Source: Candidatus Jordarchaeales archaeon (GTDB lineage Archaea > Asgardarchaeota > Jordiarchaeia > Jordiarchaeales > Freyrarchaeaceae). From it: a stretch of 64,000 nucleotides of DNA. The stretch lies in the NCBI GenBank assembly GCA_038889235.1, contig JAWAHN010000001.1, positions 695,459 through 759,458 on the forward strand. Direction: 5' to 3'. The position numbers and the translations under genes are program-made. Under the pieces are notes generated by a model, which did no database searches, was not told the origin of the DNA, and was given only the letters and a program-made list of their open reading frames with translations. This document shows, one piece after another, positions 15,601 through 24,900 of this stretch; positions within the stretch are counted from its first letter, which is position 1, and the number at the start of each line of letters is the position of its first letter.

Positions 15601-18009
15601 TTGTCAAGGAATGAAAGATTTGTACTTTGGTTCGAAGAAGTAGGAAAGGAAGACGTGGCACTAGTGGGCGGAAAATGCGCGAATTTAGGAGAACTAATGA
15701 CGAAAGCAAAGGTGCCGGTCCCGCCAGGGTTCGCTGTGACAACACATGCTTTCAACTACTTCATTACCAAAACGAAAGTGAAAGATAAAATATTCAAAAT
15801 ACTTGAAGATATTGACGTCAAAGACTTGAAGCAGCTAGAAGAAGCCTCAAGAGAGATGAGGAGACTAATTGAGGAGGCGCGAATTCCCGAAGAAATAGAG
15901 ACAGAGATCCTGAATGCTTACGACGAATTAACTAGGAAAGTTGGTAGAGAACCTCTTGTAGCTGTTCGTTCCAGCGCCTCGGCAGAGGATTGAGTTGGCT
16001 TCCCTCAATTGCCGGGCGCCAGCTTTGCTGGGCAGCAAGAAACGTATTTGAATGTTTGCAGAAGCGAGCTTTTAGAGAAGATTAAGAAATGTTGGAGCAG
16101 CCTTTACACCCCTAGGGCAATAGTATACAGAAAAGAGAAGGGCTTTAAGCACGAACACGTTTCGATAGGTGTTGCTGTACAAGAAATGGTTGATGCGAGA
16201 TCTGCAGGGGTGATGTTTAGCATACACCCAACTACTGGTGAGAGGAATAAGATTCTCATAGAGGCAAGCTGGGGGCTCGGTGAGGCTGTTGTGAGCGGAG
16301 CAGTAACGCCCGATACGTACATAGTAGACAAAAACACTCTTGAAATACTTGAAAAACATATTGCTTCTAAGAAAGTTGAGTATGTAAGGGATCCTAAAAC
16401 TGGAAAGACAGTACATTTAGAGGTGCCTAAGGAAAGACAGGACGCACCCGCTTTGAGTAACGAAGAAATAAAGACTCTGGCAAAATACGCGCTTCAGATA
16501 GAGAGACATTACGGTGTTCCTCAAGATATTGAATGGGCTGTGGATAGAGACGGAAGGATTTTTATACTGCAAGCAAGACCTGAAACTGTGCACTCGAAAG
16601 GCGTGCTTGTAGAGCAAAAACCGGTGGAAAGTGTGAGTGGAATAGAAGTTTTAGTGAGAGGGTTGCCGGTCTCCCCGGGGATAGGTGCTGGTAAAGTTAA
16701 GGTAATTCTTGACGTCAAAGAAATTCATAAAGTTCAGGAGGGGGACGTTCTTGTTACCAGGATGACAACGCCTGATTGGGTTCCAGCGATGAAAAAAGCG
16801 GTCGCGATAGTTACAGATGAGGGGGGTTATACCTGTCATGCAGCAATAGTGTCTCGTGAATTGGGTATCCCATGTGTTGTGGGTACGGGGAACGCAACAA
16901 AAGTGCTTGCGAACGTAGACGCTGTGACTGTGGATGGTAGTAAGGGATTGGTTTACCGTGGAATAGTAGAGAAGGTTGAAAAAGCTGAGACACCAACCGT
17001 CGTCACAACCGCTATGATTCCGACTGCGACCAAAATATTTGTTAACCTTTCAATACCGGAGATCGCCGACAAAGTTGCAAGCGAAACTATGGCCGACGGT
17101 GTTGGACTTCTCAGAGCGGAGCACATGATGATAACTATAGGTAAACATCCTAGAAAGCTCATAGAAGAAGGTGGAGAAAGCCTAATGATTGAAAGGTTTG
17201 CAGAGGGCATCAAAAAAGTTGCTGAAGCATTTTATCCTAGACCCGTAGTGTATAGGTTCTTAGACTTCAAACCAGACGAATTCTTAGCTTTGGAAGGAGG
17301 AGAAAAATACGAGCTTGAAGCGGGACACGTTGGACCAAACCCAATGATAGGATACAGAGGCCAATTTAGATATGTCAAAGAGCCAGACATATTCAGGTTG
17401 GAGTGCAGAGCGGTGAAGAAAGTCAGAGAGGAATACGGGCTGAAAAATGTCTGGGTTATGGTGCCATTCGTTAACACAGTGGAAATTTTCAGAGAAGTTA
17501 AAAGAATAATGAAAGAAGAAGGGCTTGACCGAGAAAAGGATCCTGACTTTAAGCTATGGATAATGGTTGAGGTTCCGAGTAGCGTCTTTCTCATAGACAA
17601 GTTCTGCGAAGAAGGCATAGATGGAATATCATTTGGAACCAATGACCTCACAATGCTAGTGCTGGGAGTGGACAGAAATGATGCTTCGGTTCAAGAAGTT
17701 TACGACGAACGTAATTTAGCAGTACTTAGGGCGATAGCATACACTATAAAGATATGTAGGAAGTACGGGGTAACTACTTCTGTGTGTGGGCAAGCACCCA
17801 GCGTGTATCCGGACTACTTGGAGTTCCTAGTGAGACTGGGAGCCACTTCGATAAGTGTGAATCCAGACGCTGTGAAAAGAACACGTGAAATGGTAGCAAG
17901 AATAGAGCAGCAAATCCTCATGGAAAAAGCTCTAGGCATCAAACCTAGAGTCAAGATAGGGAAATACTTCCTCGAGGAAGTGGAGTTCTGGAAGCTGGCA
18001 AACGACTAA
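15601..18009 (+). CDS. ppsA: Phosphoenolpyruvate synthase, interrupted by an 18-nt mRNA intron
   Basis: Converts pyruvate, ATP and water to PEP, AMP and phosphate for gluconeogenesis. The coding sequence is join(15601..15990,16009..18009), giving 796 aa, a normal length. Exon 1 holds the ATP-grasp N-terminus ([22 protein letters not shown]). Exon 2 continues [15 protein letters not shown], then the phospho-His domain ([21 protein letters not shown]) and the PEP/pyruvate barrel ([21 protein letters not shown]). Without removal of 15991-16008 the frame hits TGA after residue 130, exactly inside the most conserved ATP-binding motif. The TTG start follows GGGGTG. The gene is otherwise undamaged for 2 kb, arguing against a pseudogene. 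Confidence 0.9.
15991..16008 (+). other. BHB-type archaeal intron in ppsA mRNA (18 nt)
   Basis: Predicted pre-mRNA intron TGAGTTGGCTTCCCTCAA. Fold: outer helix GCGCC-(U)-CGGCA (15974-15984) pairs with UGCCG-GGCGC (16010-16019). The central 4-bp helix is GAGG (15985-15988) with CCUC (16003-16006). Three-base bulges are AUU (15989-15991) and AAU (16007-16009). A 3-bp inner stem (GAG with UUC) closes a 5-base loop. Cutting after the second base of each bulge, the archaeal splicing endonuclease rule, removes exactly these 18 bases and joins GAT to TTG, restoring the family motif Asp-Leu-Pro. The structure and the protein alignment independently give the same boundaries. Confidence 0.9.
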
Positions 18010-18068
18010 GGAAGCCCCTACATTTTCTTCTCATTCAGCGAAACGCTTTAAAAACAATTCAGTTAATT

Positions 18069-19505
18069 TTGAAAGTGATTTCAATAGCGAAGGAGAGTGG
18101 CATTATTTCGGCGCAAAAATATTATCGTACAATATCCGAAATCACCGGTCCACTTGTTATAGTGAGTGGTGTGAAAGACGTAGCTTACAATGAAGTAGTT
18201 CTCATAGAACTTCCTAATGGCGAAACAAGAAGAGGAACAGTTTTAGAAGTTGGGTTAGGTAAGGCTGTAGTTCAAGTCTTCGAGGGAACTAGAGGAATCG
18301 ACGCCAGGAACACCACTGTCAGATTTACTGGGGAGACGATGAAGCTGCCTGTCTCCATCGAGATGATGGGACGCATCTTTAATGGTTCAGGGGAGCCCAT
18401 AGACGGGGGACCACCAATAATCCCTGAAGACGAGTTAGATATTCACGGTTACCCGATCAACCCTTATGCAAGAGAATACCCCAGAGAGTTTATCCAAACA
18501 GGTTTAAGCGTAATAGATGGTTTAAACTCTCTAGTCAGGGGGCAGAAGTTACCGATATTTTCAGGAGCAGGGTTACCTCACAATAGGATAGCTGTCCAAA
18601 TAGCTAGGCAGGCTAAAGTTCTGGGGAAAGAGGAAGACTTCGCCGTTGTTTTCGCCGCAATGGGTATAACAGCAGAGGAGGCAAGATTTTTCAGGGCTGA
18701 CTTCGAAAGAACTGGAGCGTTAGAAAGAGTTGTCCTTTTCATGAACCTTGCAGATGACCCTGCGATTGAGAGAATAATAACTCCCCGAGTAGCCTTAACG
18801 GCAGCAGAGTACTTGGCATATGAACACAACATGCACATCTTAGTGATACTCACAGACATGACGAACTACGCTGAAGCTTTAAGAGAAATAAGCGCCGCAA
18901 GAGAAGAAGTGCCGGGAAGAAGAGGGTACCCAGGATACCTTTACACCGACCTCGCAACAATCTATGAGAGAGCTGGACGCATAAGAGGGAAGAAGGGAAC
19001 GATAACTCAAATGCCAATTCTAACAATGCCCAACGATGACATTACTCACCCAATCCCAGACCTTACAGGCTATATCACGGAGGGACAGCTAATTGTTGAT
19101 AGAGGACTTCACAGAAAAGGCATATACCCGCCAATTGACCCAAGACCAAGCTTAAGCAGGCTCATGAAAGAAGGTATAGGGCCGGGAAGAACTAGGAAAG
19201 ACCACAGAGAAGTTAGTGACCAATTATACTATGCTTATAGTGAAGCAGTAGACCTCAGAGCATTAGTAGCTGTCGTAGGCGAGGAGGCGCTCCTTCCGAG
19301 AGACAAAAAATATCTAGAGTTCGGTGAAGTTTTCGAAAAGAGGTTCATTAATCAAGGAGAGTACGAAGAACGTAGCATAGAAGAAACACTGGATCTTGGA
19401 TGGGAGTTACTAAGCATGTTCCCTGAAAGCGAGCTGAAAAGGATAGACCCAGAAACAATAAACTGGGCTAAACGAGAAGGAAAGTACACGTACGTCGGAG
19501 AGTAG
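18069..19505 (+). CDS. atpB: A/V-type ATP synthase subunit B
   Basis: Non-catalytic nucleotide-binding subunit of the archaeal A1 head. It has the beta-barrel N-terminus ([14 protein letters not shown]), the degenerate P-loop region [22 protein letters not shown], and the family signature in [37 protein letters not shown]. Length is 478 aa, slightly above the usual ~460. The TTG at 18069 adds a short N-terminal tail; downstream GTG/ATT-type starts are possible. It is unusual that no other ATPase subunit lies next to it: it follows ppsA by 59 bp and a convergent membrane protein comes next. Confidence 0.94.
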   Translation: MKVISIAKESGIISAQKYYRTISEITGPLVIVSGVKDVAYNEVVLIELPNGETRRGTVLEVGLGKAVVQVFEGTRGIDARNTTVRFTGETMKLPVSIEMMGRIFNGSGEPIDGGPPIIPEDELDIHGYPINPYAREYPREFIQTGLSVIDGLNSLVRGQKLPIFSGAGLPHNRIAVQIARQAKVLGKEEDFAVVFAAMGITAEEARFFRADFERTGALERVVLFMNLADDPAIERIITPRVALTAAEYLAYEHNMHILVILTDMTNYAEALREISAAREEVPGRRGYPGYLYTDLATIYERAGRIRGKKGTITQMPILTMPNDDITHPIPDLTGYITEGQLIVDRGLHRKGIYPPIDPRPSLSRLMKEGIGPGRTRKDHREVSDQLYYAYSEAVDLRALVAVVGEEALLPRDKKYLEFGEVFEKRFINQGEYEERSIEETLDLGWELLSMFPESELKRIDPETINWAKREGKYTYVGE

Positions 19506-19597
19506 TATGCAAGTTTAAGTTGATGAAGAAACAATTATTTATTTCACTTTTTATATTACAATTTTTACGATTTTCAGTTTTTAGAATTAAGTACTTT

Positions 19598-19993
19598 TCA
19601 GGAGGCTTGGAAAAGCCAAGGCGCTTTACTAATTAACAATAAATGAAGAATTACCACTGCCACTATAATTAAGATCAAACCGACTGCTATCAATTTAGTA
19701 GCGTAGCTTGGATTGTACGGGTTTTTTGTACCTTCATACATTAAGATGAAGCCTGCAAAACTTGTGAATATTAGTACTGCTACCACAATTCCTTCTACTG
19801 CGTATTGATCTTGGAGACTATTACTTATGAAGCCAAAACTTATTGGGGGAGGGTTTATTAATAAGTAGGCGCCGCCGCTAAGAAGGAACAAAGCAAACAC
19901 TACTAACATTATTGTTATTAATGTGTTGGGAGGTTGACGCAGCATGATCCTTTCTCGTATCCATTTCGATATTCGAGCATACATTTTCTTCAA
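19598..19993 (-). CDS. OSTC/OST3-6-like membrane protein
   Basis: A 131-residue protein with three likely membrane helices (~residues 25-47, 68-88 and 102-124). Its pattern closely resembles eukaryotic OSTC, and the membrane part of OST3/OST6, subunits of the oligosaccharyltransferase that glycosylates secreted proteins. Shared elements: a PP pair before helix 1, a helix ending LLSGGAYLL followed by INPPP, then QYAVEGIVVAVL, GFILMYEGT with a Pro-containing linker, and a final helix ending near KAPWL. The start TTG has GGAGGAGG six bases upstream. Assignment is from pattern recall; a general three-helix membrane protein is the alternative. Confidence 0.65.
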   Translation of the reverse strand: MKKMYARISKWIRERIMLRQPPNTLITIMLVVFALFLLSGGAYLLINPPPISFGFISNSLQDQYAVEGIVVAVLIFTSFAGFILMYEGTKNPYNPSYATKLIAVGLILIIVAVVILHLLLISKAPWLFQAS

Positions 19994-20031
19994 TAAGTTC
20001 CTCCTCCCTTTCTCGACCAGGTGAGGTTTAA

Positions 20032-20259
20032 TTACTTTTGGTTTTGCCTCCTAATTAAATCGTCTGCCACTTCTTTAGCCCATTGACCAGTATTTTCGTT
20101 CTCTGCTACCCTTCTTAAATATTCCTGCCAACTTATTTGAAAAGCTTTTTTCCAGTGCGGATACTGTTTCTTTAGGTTTTCATATGCCAGTTGATGTTTT
20201 TCACAATAGACGCTGCCCTCCACTCTTTTTTCACCACAGATTTGACATTTTTCCCGCAT
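20032..20259 (-). CDS. Small zinc-finger protein, 75 aa
   Basis: Conserved small archaeal type with an N-terminal CQICGEKRVEGSVYCEKH motif (Cys-Cys-Cys-His ligands), followed by a charged helical tail rich in Trp, Lys and Glu. No known function. It starts one base after... topA's coding end side: its ATG at 20259 is two bases from the topA stop at 20261 on the same strand, so it is cotranscribed with topA and may take part in DNA or RNA handling (inference). Confidence 0.72.
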   Translation of the reverse strand: MREKCQICGEKRVEGSVYCEKHQLAYENLKKQYPHWKKAFQISWQEYLRRVAENENTGQWAKEVADDLIRRQNQK

Positions 20260-20260
20260 T

Positions 20261-22324
20261 TCACTTTGCCTCCTGACAGTTCTGCCAATTAACGCAAATT
20301 TCCTGAGGACGTCGCTTAGGCCTTTTAATGATAATTATTGGGAAACCACAATTAGGGCATTTCTTTCGTGTTGGTTCGATGGTTCCTGATTGAGGGAGTG
20401 GAGCACTAAAATAGCATTTTGCATTCCAATAGTTAGAGCAGCCCACGAACCGTTTCTTACTTTTTTTAGATTTAACTATTTTCAATAGTCCTCCACAGAT
20501 TGGACATTCACCTAAAGTAGACTCTTTTTCCCATAAAACTACTAATGATTCATAAAGCGCTTTTCCAATTTCTTTTTCTTTCAATTTAAATTCTTCAAGG
20601 ATTGGAGTTAGTTTTTCTATCGCATCCATTAATACTTCTTGTCTCGTTTTTTTCTGTAGTTCTATTTGATTCATTGCTTCTTCGAGTTCACGTGTTAAAT
20701 CAACTGACAAAACTTTTGGACAGTAGGACGATAAAACGTTGATCACAGAGAAGCCTAGGTCGGTCATTTCAATTTGTCTTCCGGTAATGTACCGCCTTTC
20801 ATAAAGTGTTTCTATTATTTCTGCTCGGGTGGCTTTCGTTCCTATCTGGTTGGCTTCCATTAATTTTAGGAGACTGCTGGGGTTATATCTAGGGGGTGGC
20901 GACGTATACTTTTTCTCTGGAAGGACCTCGATTATTTCAACTTGATCTCCTTCATTCACGTTGGGAAGCTCCATTTCTTCTATTCTGGCGTATGGCTTGT
21001 AAGCGTCTAACCAGCCGGCGTGCTTGGTTTTTATTCCTCTTATGTAAAAATCATGGGATGAAATCTTTACTACGATTTTCATGCTTTCTCGAATAGAGGG
21101 GGGGCCGAATGATGCGAGGAAGCGCCTCACTATTAAATCGAATATTCTTTCCTCTTCTGGTGAAAGCTTTTCTTCGGGAAGCACTCCTGTCGGATGGATT
21201 GGCGGATGCGCTGGATCGTCTTTTTTACCTTCAGTAGGGGATAGTTTTCCACTAGAAAGGATTGAAGTGGCTATGGGCTCATATTGTTCACATTTTTTCA
21301 GTTGTTCAAGGATGGATGCTAAATCTATTGACAGAGGAAACTTTTGACTGCCGGTTCGCGGATAAGAAATCAAAGCTGCTAGGTATAGTCTTTCGGCAAT
21401 GGCCATTGTCCTACTGGGGGTATAACCGAAGAGAGAATAAGCCTCTGATTGAAGGCTGCCGATGTCAAATGGGGGTGGTGGATTAAGTTTTCTTTCGGCT
21501 GAATGAATTTCAGTTATTACTCCTGTTTGGTTGCTGCATTCTTCGACGATCCTGTCAGCTTCATCTTTTAGCAATATTTTTCCTTTCCCATATTGCAAAA
21601 TGTAGGGTTTACCGTGAATTCTAACTTTAATTTTAATCTCCCAGTAAGGTCTTGGCACAAAACTTTTTATTTCGTACTCTCTTTTTGCTACGAAGTAAAG
21701 CGTTGGTCCTTGAACGCGCCCAGTGCTTAAAATAAAATGCTTTCCGGCGGCGTTCTTTAGTGATGTAGTCATTGCTCGTGACAAATTTACTCCATATATC
21801 CAGTCAATTTCATGCCTTGTCCTGCCTGCTTCGATAAGGCCCCAATCAAGGGATTCTGAAAGGGAGTAGTAGGCCTTGAGAAGTTCTTTTTCGGTTAATG
21901 CTGAAAATTTCATCCTTTTTGCTTTTGAAAGGCTGTCTGAGCCGCAGGCGTATTTGAGTATATTGTAGGCAATTTGGCTACCTTCTATGTCGAAGTCGGT
22001 AGCCGAAATAAATAAGTCGGCACCTTTAGCAAGTTTCGAAATGAGACTTATGAAGCGCTCAGTGTTGGCGGCGCGTTTGTTAACACGATAGGCAGCAACC
22101 CATTCTAAGTTGAAGACAGGGTAAATCCACCCGTCACTTTTTTGGCGAACTAGGAAAAGATGACCTAAAGCTGGGACTATTATCAATTCATTCTTGTCTC
22201 TAATTGCTTTATAATAGCGGATGCCATCTTCTTCATAGACTGCTGGGTTACCATTTTCGTCAAGCGCCCTGGCGATGCGTTCTGCGGCACTGGGTTTTTC
22301 TGCGATAACTAAAATATAACCCAC
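20261..22324 (-). CDS. topA: DNA topoisomerase I (type IA)
   Basis: Relaxes negatively supercoiled DNA through a 5'-phosphotyrosine intermediate. The N-terminal Toprim domain has VIAEKPSAAERIA and the acidic DFDIEGSQIAYN. The active-site Tyr lies in ALISYPRTGSQ (~residue 330). Two C-terminal zinc-ribbon elements are present (CPICGG...C and CPNCGFPIIII). Length is 687 aa, typical of the archaeal TopA/Top3-like form; there is no reverse-gyrase helicase half. GTG start with GGAGG upstream. Confidence 0.94.
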   Translation of the reverse strand: MGYILVIAEKPSAAERIARALDENGNPAVYEEDGIRYYKAIRDKNELIIVPALGHLFLVRQKSDGWIYPVFNLEWVAAYRVNKRAANTERFISLISKLAKGADLFISATDFDIEGSQIAYNILKYACGSDSLSKAKRMKFSALTEKELLKAYYSLSESLDWGLIEAGRTRHEIDWIYGVNLSRAMTTSLKNAAGKHFILSTGRVQGPTLYFVAKREYEIKSFVPRPYWEIKIKVRIHGKPYILQYGKGKILLKDEADRIVEECSNQTGVITEIHSAERKLNPPPPFDIGSLQSEAYSLFGYTPSRTMAIAERLYLAALISYPRTGSQKFPLSIDLASILEQLKKCEQYEPIATSILSSGKLSPTEGKKDDPAHPPIHPTGVLPEEKLSPEEERIFDLIVRRFLASFGPPSIRESMKIVVKISSHDFYIRGIKTKHAGWLDAYKPYARIEEMELPNVNEGDQVEIIEVLPEKKYTSPPPRYNPSSLLKLMEANQIGTKATRAEIIETLYERRYITGRQIEMTDLGFSVINVLSSYCPKVLSVDLTRELEEAMNQIELQKKTRQEVLMDAIEKLTPILEEFKLKEKEIGKALYESLVVLWEKESTLGECPICGGLLKIVKSKKSKKRFVGCSNYWNAKCYFSAPLPQSGTIEPTRKKCPNCGFPIIIIKRPKRRPQEICVNWQNCQEAK

Positions 22325-22428
22325 TTAAGCTGCCTCCTTGGGGGGGTAAGGTGTACAAAAGGCAGGCAATTGCTTTTTTTATCATCCCACTGTTCTCTCT
22401 TAGACTGTTAGAGACTTTTTAAACGTTT

Positions 22429-24804
22429 TTACTGTGCTTGTTGAAGGAGTTCTGTTTTGAGTTTCAGTGGTAGCTTGTTAAGTTCGTTTAAGTAGATTGT
22501 TCTAACTTTATCTCCGAAGTGTTGTTTAAGTTCTGATGCCAGCTTTCTGTCACGTTCATCGGTAAAAATTATTAAAACAGAAGAGTGTTTTTCGATGATC
22601 CTTTTGATTAGCGGTAGTAATCGCTCAATGCATTTCTCCTTATCAGTTAGTGCTAGTTTAAACGGGCAATTTTCTATAAAACCATCCAATCCCAGCTTTG
22701 GATCTTTAAGTTCCACTAACAGTAAACCTGTCTCATTGCATATTCTCTCTATTAAATCGTGAGCGTATGACAAAATAACTTCATCTGTTTTTCCGGTTTT
22801 TGTTTCAAGGAAAAATACCGGGACATTTTTTCCGTCAAGTGCAGGTAAATGGACATGTTTAATGTAAAAAATGTTCTTTTCCAGTCGATTTAGTACCTCA
22901 TGAGCAGTCTCCTTGGGTATTCCAAGAGACTGAGACACAACGTCTTCGGTAATGTATGCATGGTTCTCCATGAGTTGTATTATCTTGGCTTCGATATCTA
23001 TAATTGATTCGTTTTCCAGTGTGAGAGAGGTATTCTGACATGTGATGCTGAAAGTTATTGTGGGGCAACCCTTTCTTGAAAGGGAGAAAAGTTTGCTTTT
23101 ACGGTTGTCAACCACTTCAGCCTCTGTAATTATGGAGTTAAACTTCTGGAGTATCTGGAAGGGTAGGGTGCCTACCGTTGAAAAAATACTGAACGAAAAG
23201 TCTCTGAATATCTTGTCCATTACATGGCTTTCCGTTAGAAACGATGCTATCGATGAGGGCGCGATCATTATGAGGGCGTATTCATATCTAGGGCACAAGT
23301 CAAGAATCAAAGAGGTTAGAAATTCAATAGTAGTTGGCGAAAGACTTAGTGTCGAGCCACTTAAATCTAGGAAAATTCTTGATGAGGCAAACAGTTCTCC
23401 TAATGTAGGCCTATTTTTTTCGAAGAACTTAGATAGGATACCACTCTCTACATCTGAGAGAAACTCCTTTAACTTGTCCTTATGAAGAGCGCTTTCAGAC
23501 AAGGAATAGACTACTTCTGAAATGAAAGAGACAATATCTCTGTGGCGTGATGACCTTAGAATCGTTTGGATCATGTCATTCTTTTCAATTGAAACGTTTA
23601 ACGTTTTTGCTAACTGTTCTAGGAGATGCGTGAAGTAGTCATGCATAGGAGTGTTGGATTGAGGCGCTAGGGAGAAAGAAGTAAAGCTATCTTTTTCTGA
23701 TAGAAGTAATCCTCCTCCCAGCATATTCCTCAACTGCAATGCAAGTCCTGAGAAGTCAACAATTAACAGCTTGTGTGACAACTGAGACACTATCTTTCCG
23801 AGAAGAGTAACAATAGAACTTTTATGTTTCGCGAGAATCAAAAGAGGGTTGAGTGTTTTTTCGTCAACTTTAAGGTCAACTGTTCGGTCGTTAATAAGCA
23901 CTTTTCCTAAGTTAATCATAGAAGCAGTAGTTGAAGTGTGGGAGTTTAGTAATTGATTATCCGCAAGAGCAGCATAGAACGCACTTATATCTTCTAGGAG
24001 GGAATACTTGTTTGAAACGCTGAGACGGCAAATGATTTTAGAAAGATTTCTCGCCACCACTTTGCTGCTTACAAAGGATGGTTCACTGAGGAAACATGAT
24101 ACTAGAGCACTAAAAGCGCCCACAGCATTCTTTAAAGATGAAAGATTCCTGCTCAGGAGCACGATGTAGGGCGACGTTTCCAATGCAAAGTTGCCTGACT
24201 CAGCTGCCTTTGGGTAGTGAGAAGCTCGTTTGAGTTTTAATGGAAAAATTAAGTAGACGTCTACATCGAAGTTTTTTGAAAGAGATTCAAGACGTTCAAC
24301 TAAATTGCATATTGTTTGGTATGAAACCGGTGTAAAAGTGATCAAGGATACATAAAGTGGGGAATCATTGTCCTGTATGCAAAGGATGTTCTTTTCGATA
24401 TTAGCAGTTCTTATAGTTTTTTTGTTTCCAGAGATTGAGAGGAGAACATCATTTAGTGAAGAACCCTGCAATGCCTGTGCGCGGCTTAATGGAGGAATGA
24501 GGTCTGGCGAGGGACAGTAGAGATACATGAACTTGTGTCGTTTTCCTTTACTTATCACTAATTCAAGGGATATCTCTACGCCATTTACTTTCAAAAAATC
24601 CTCCAGATGCTTATTGAAAAATTCAGATGGAAGTATTACTCCCACCTTAACAAGTTTCCTGCCTTTCACTACACAAAAATTATTTTTCTTCATAACGATG
24701 CAAAGACAATTTCCAACTAAACGGAGGTATAAAGTAACAGATATGAGAAGAAGTAGTAATGAAGCCATAAGCGTAAGTGAAAACAATGTCCTCCACCTTT
24801 GCAT
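22429..24804 (-). CDS. Degenerate HerA/FtsK-like protein with N-terminal membrane anchor
   Basis: Large 791-residue protein without a confident family. Residues ~7-30 form a membrane helix if the ATG at 24804 is used; a start at residue 38 would make it soluble. The central part (from ~340) resembles the HerA/VirB4 ATPase layout: a strand-loop-helix where a P-loop is expected reads LAKHKSSIVTLLGKI, lacking the glycines and GKT, followed by KLLIVDFSG in a Walker B-like position. Further on, IFLDLSGSTL also fits the HerA pattern. Near 630-690 there is a winged-helix-like segment (EDVVSQSLGIPKETAHEVLNRLE), then a C-terminal nuclease- or receiver-like alpha/beta region. Probably a pseudo-ATPase scaffold. 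Confidence 0.5.
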   Translation of the reverse strand: MQRWRTLFSLTLMASLLLLLISVTLYLRLVGNCLCIVMKKNNFCVVKGRKLVKVGVILPSEFFNKHLEDFLKVNGVEISLELVISKGKRHKFMYLYCPSPDLIPPLSRAQALQGSSLNDVLLSISGNKKTIRTANIEKNILCIQDNDSPLYVSLITFTPVSYQTICNLVERLESLSKNFDVDVYLIFPLKLKRASHYPKAAESGNFALETSPYIVLLSRNLSSLKNAVGAFSALVSCFLSEPSFVSSKVVARNLSKIICRLSVSNKYSLLEDISAFYAALADNQLLNSHTSTTASMINLGKVLINDRTVDLKVDEKTLNPLLILAKHKSSIVTLLGKIVSQLSHKLLIVDFSGLALQLRNMLGGGLLLSEKDSFTSFSLAPQSNTPMHDYFTHLLEQLAKTLNVSIEKNDMIQTILRSSRHRDIVSFISEVVYSLSESALHKDKLKEFLSDVESGILSKFFEKNRPTLGELFASSRIFLDLSGSTLSLSPTTIEFLTSLILDLCPRYEYALIMIAPSSIASFLTESHVMDKIFRDFSFSIFSTVGTLPFQILQKFNSIITEAEVVDNRKSKLFSLSRKGCPTITFSITCQNTSLTLENESIIDIEAKIIQLMENHAYITEDVVSQSLGIPKETAHEVLNRLEKNIFYIKHVHLPALDGKNVPVFFLETKTGKTDEVILSYAHDLIERICNETGLLLVELKDPKLGLDGFIENCPFKLALTDKEKCIERLLPLIKRIIEKHSSVLIIFTDERDRKLASELKQHFGDKVRTIYLNELNKLPLKLKTELLQQAQ

Positions 24805-24900
24805 TAAATCTTTCGCAAGTCTAATTAGTTATAGTCAAAAAGCAATTTAAACCGCACATTTGAGTTAAAATAAGCGAATTGTAAAAAAGGAAGTGGAAAA

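Noticed and set aside
15988-16010. ppsA read through as a selenoprotein, or as a pseudogene
   Set aside because: Reading TGA as selenocysteine would insert six residues (U-VGFPQ) into an invariant ATP-binding motif, and there is no SECIS-like hairpin after the gene at 18010-18068. The remaining 2 kb is intact. The BHB fold predicts the exact boundary, so an intron explains more.
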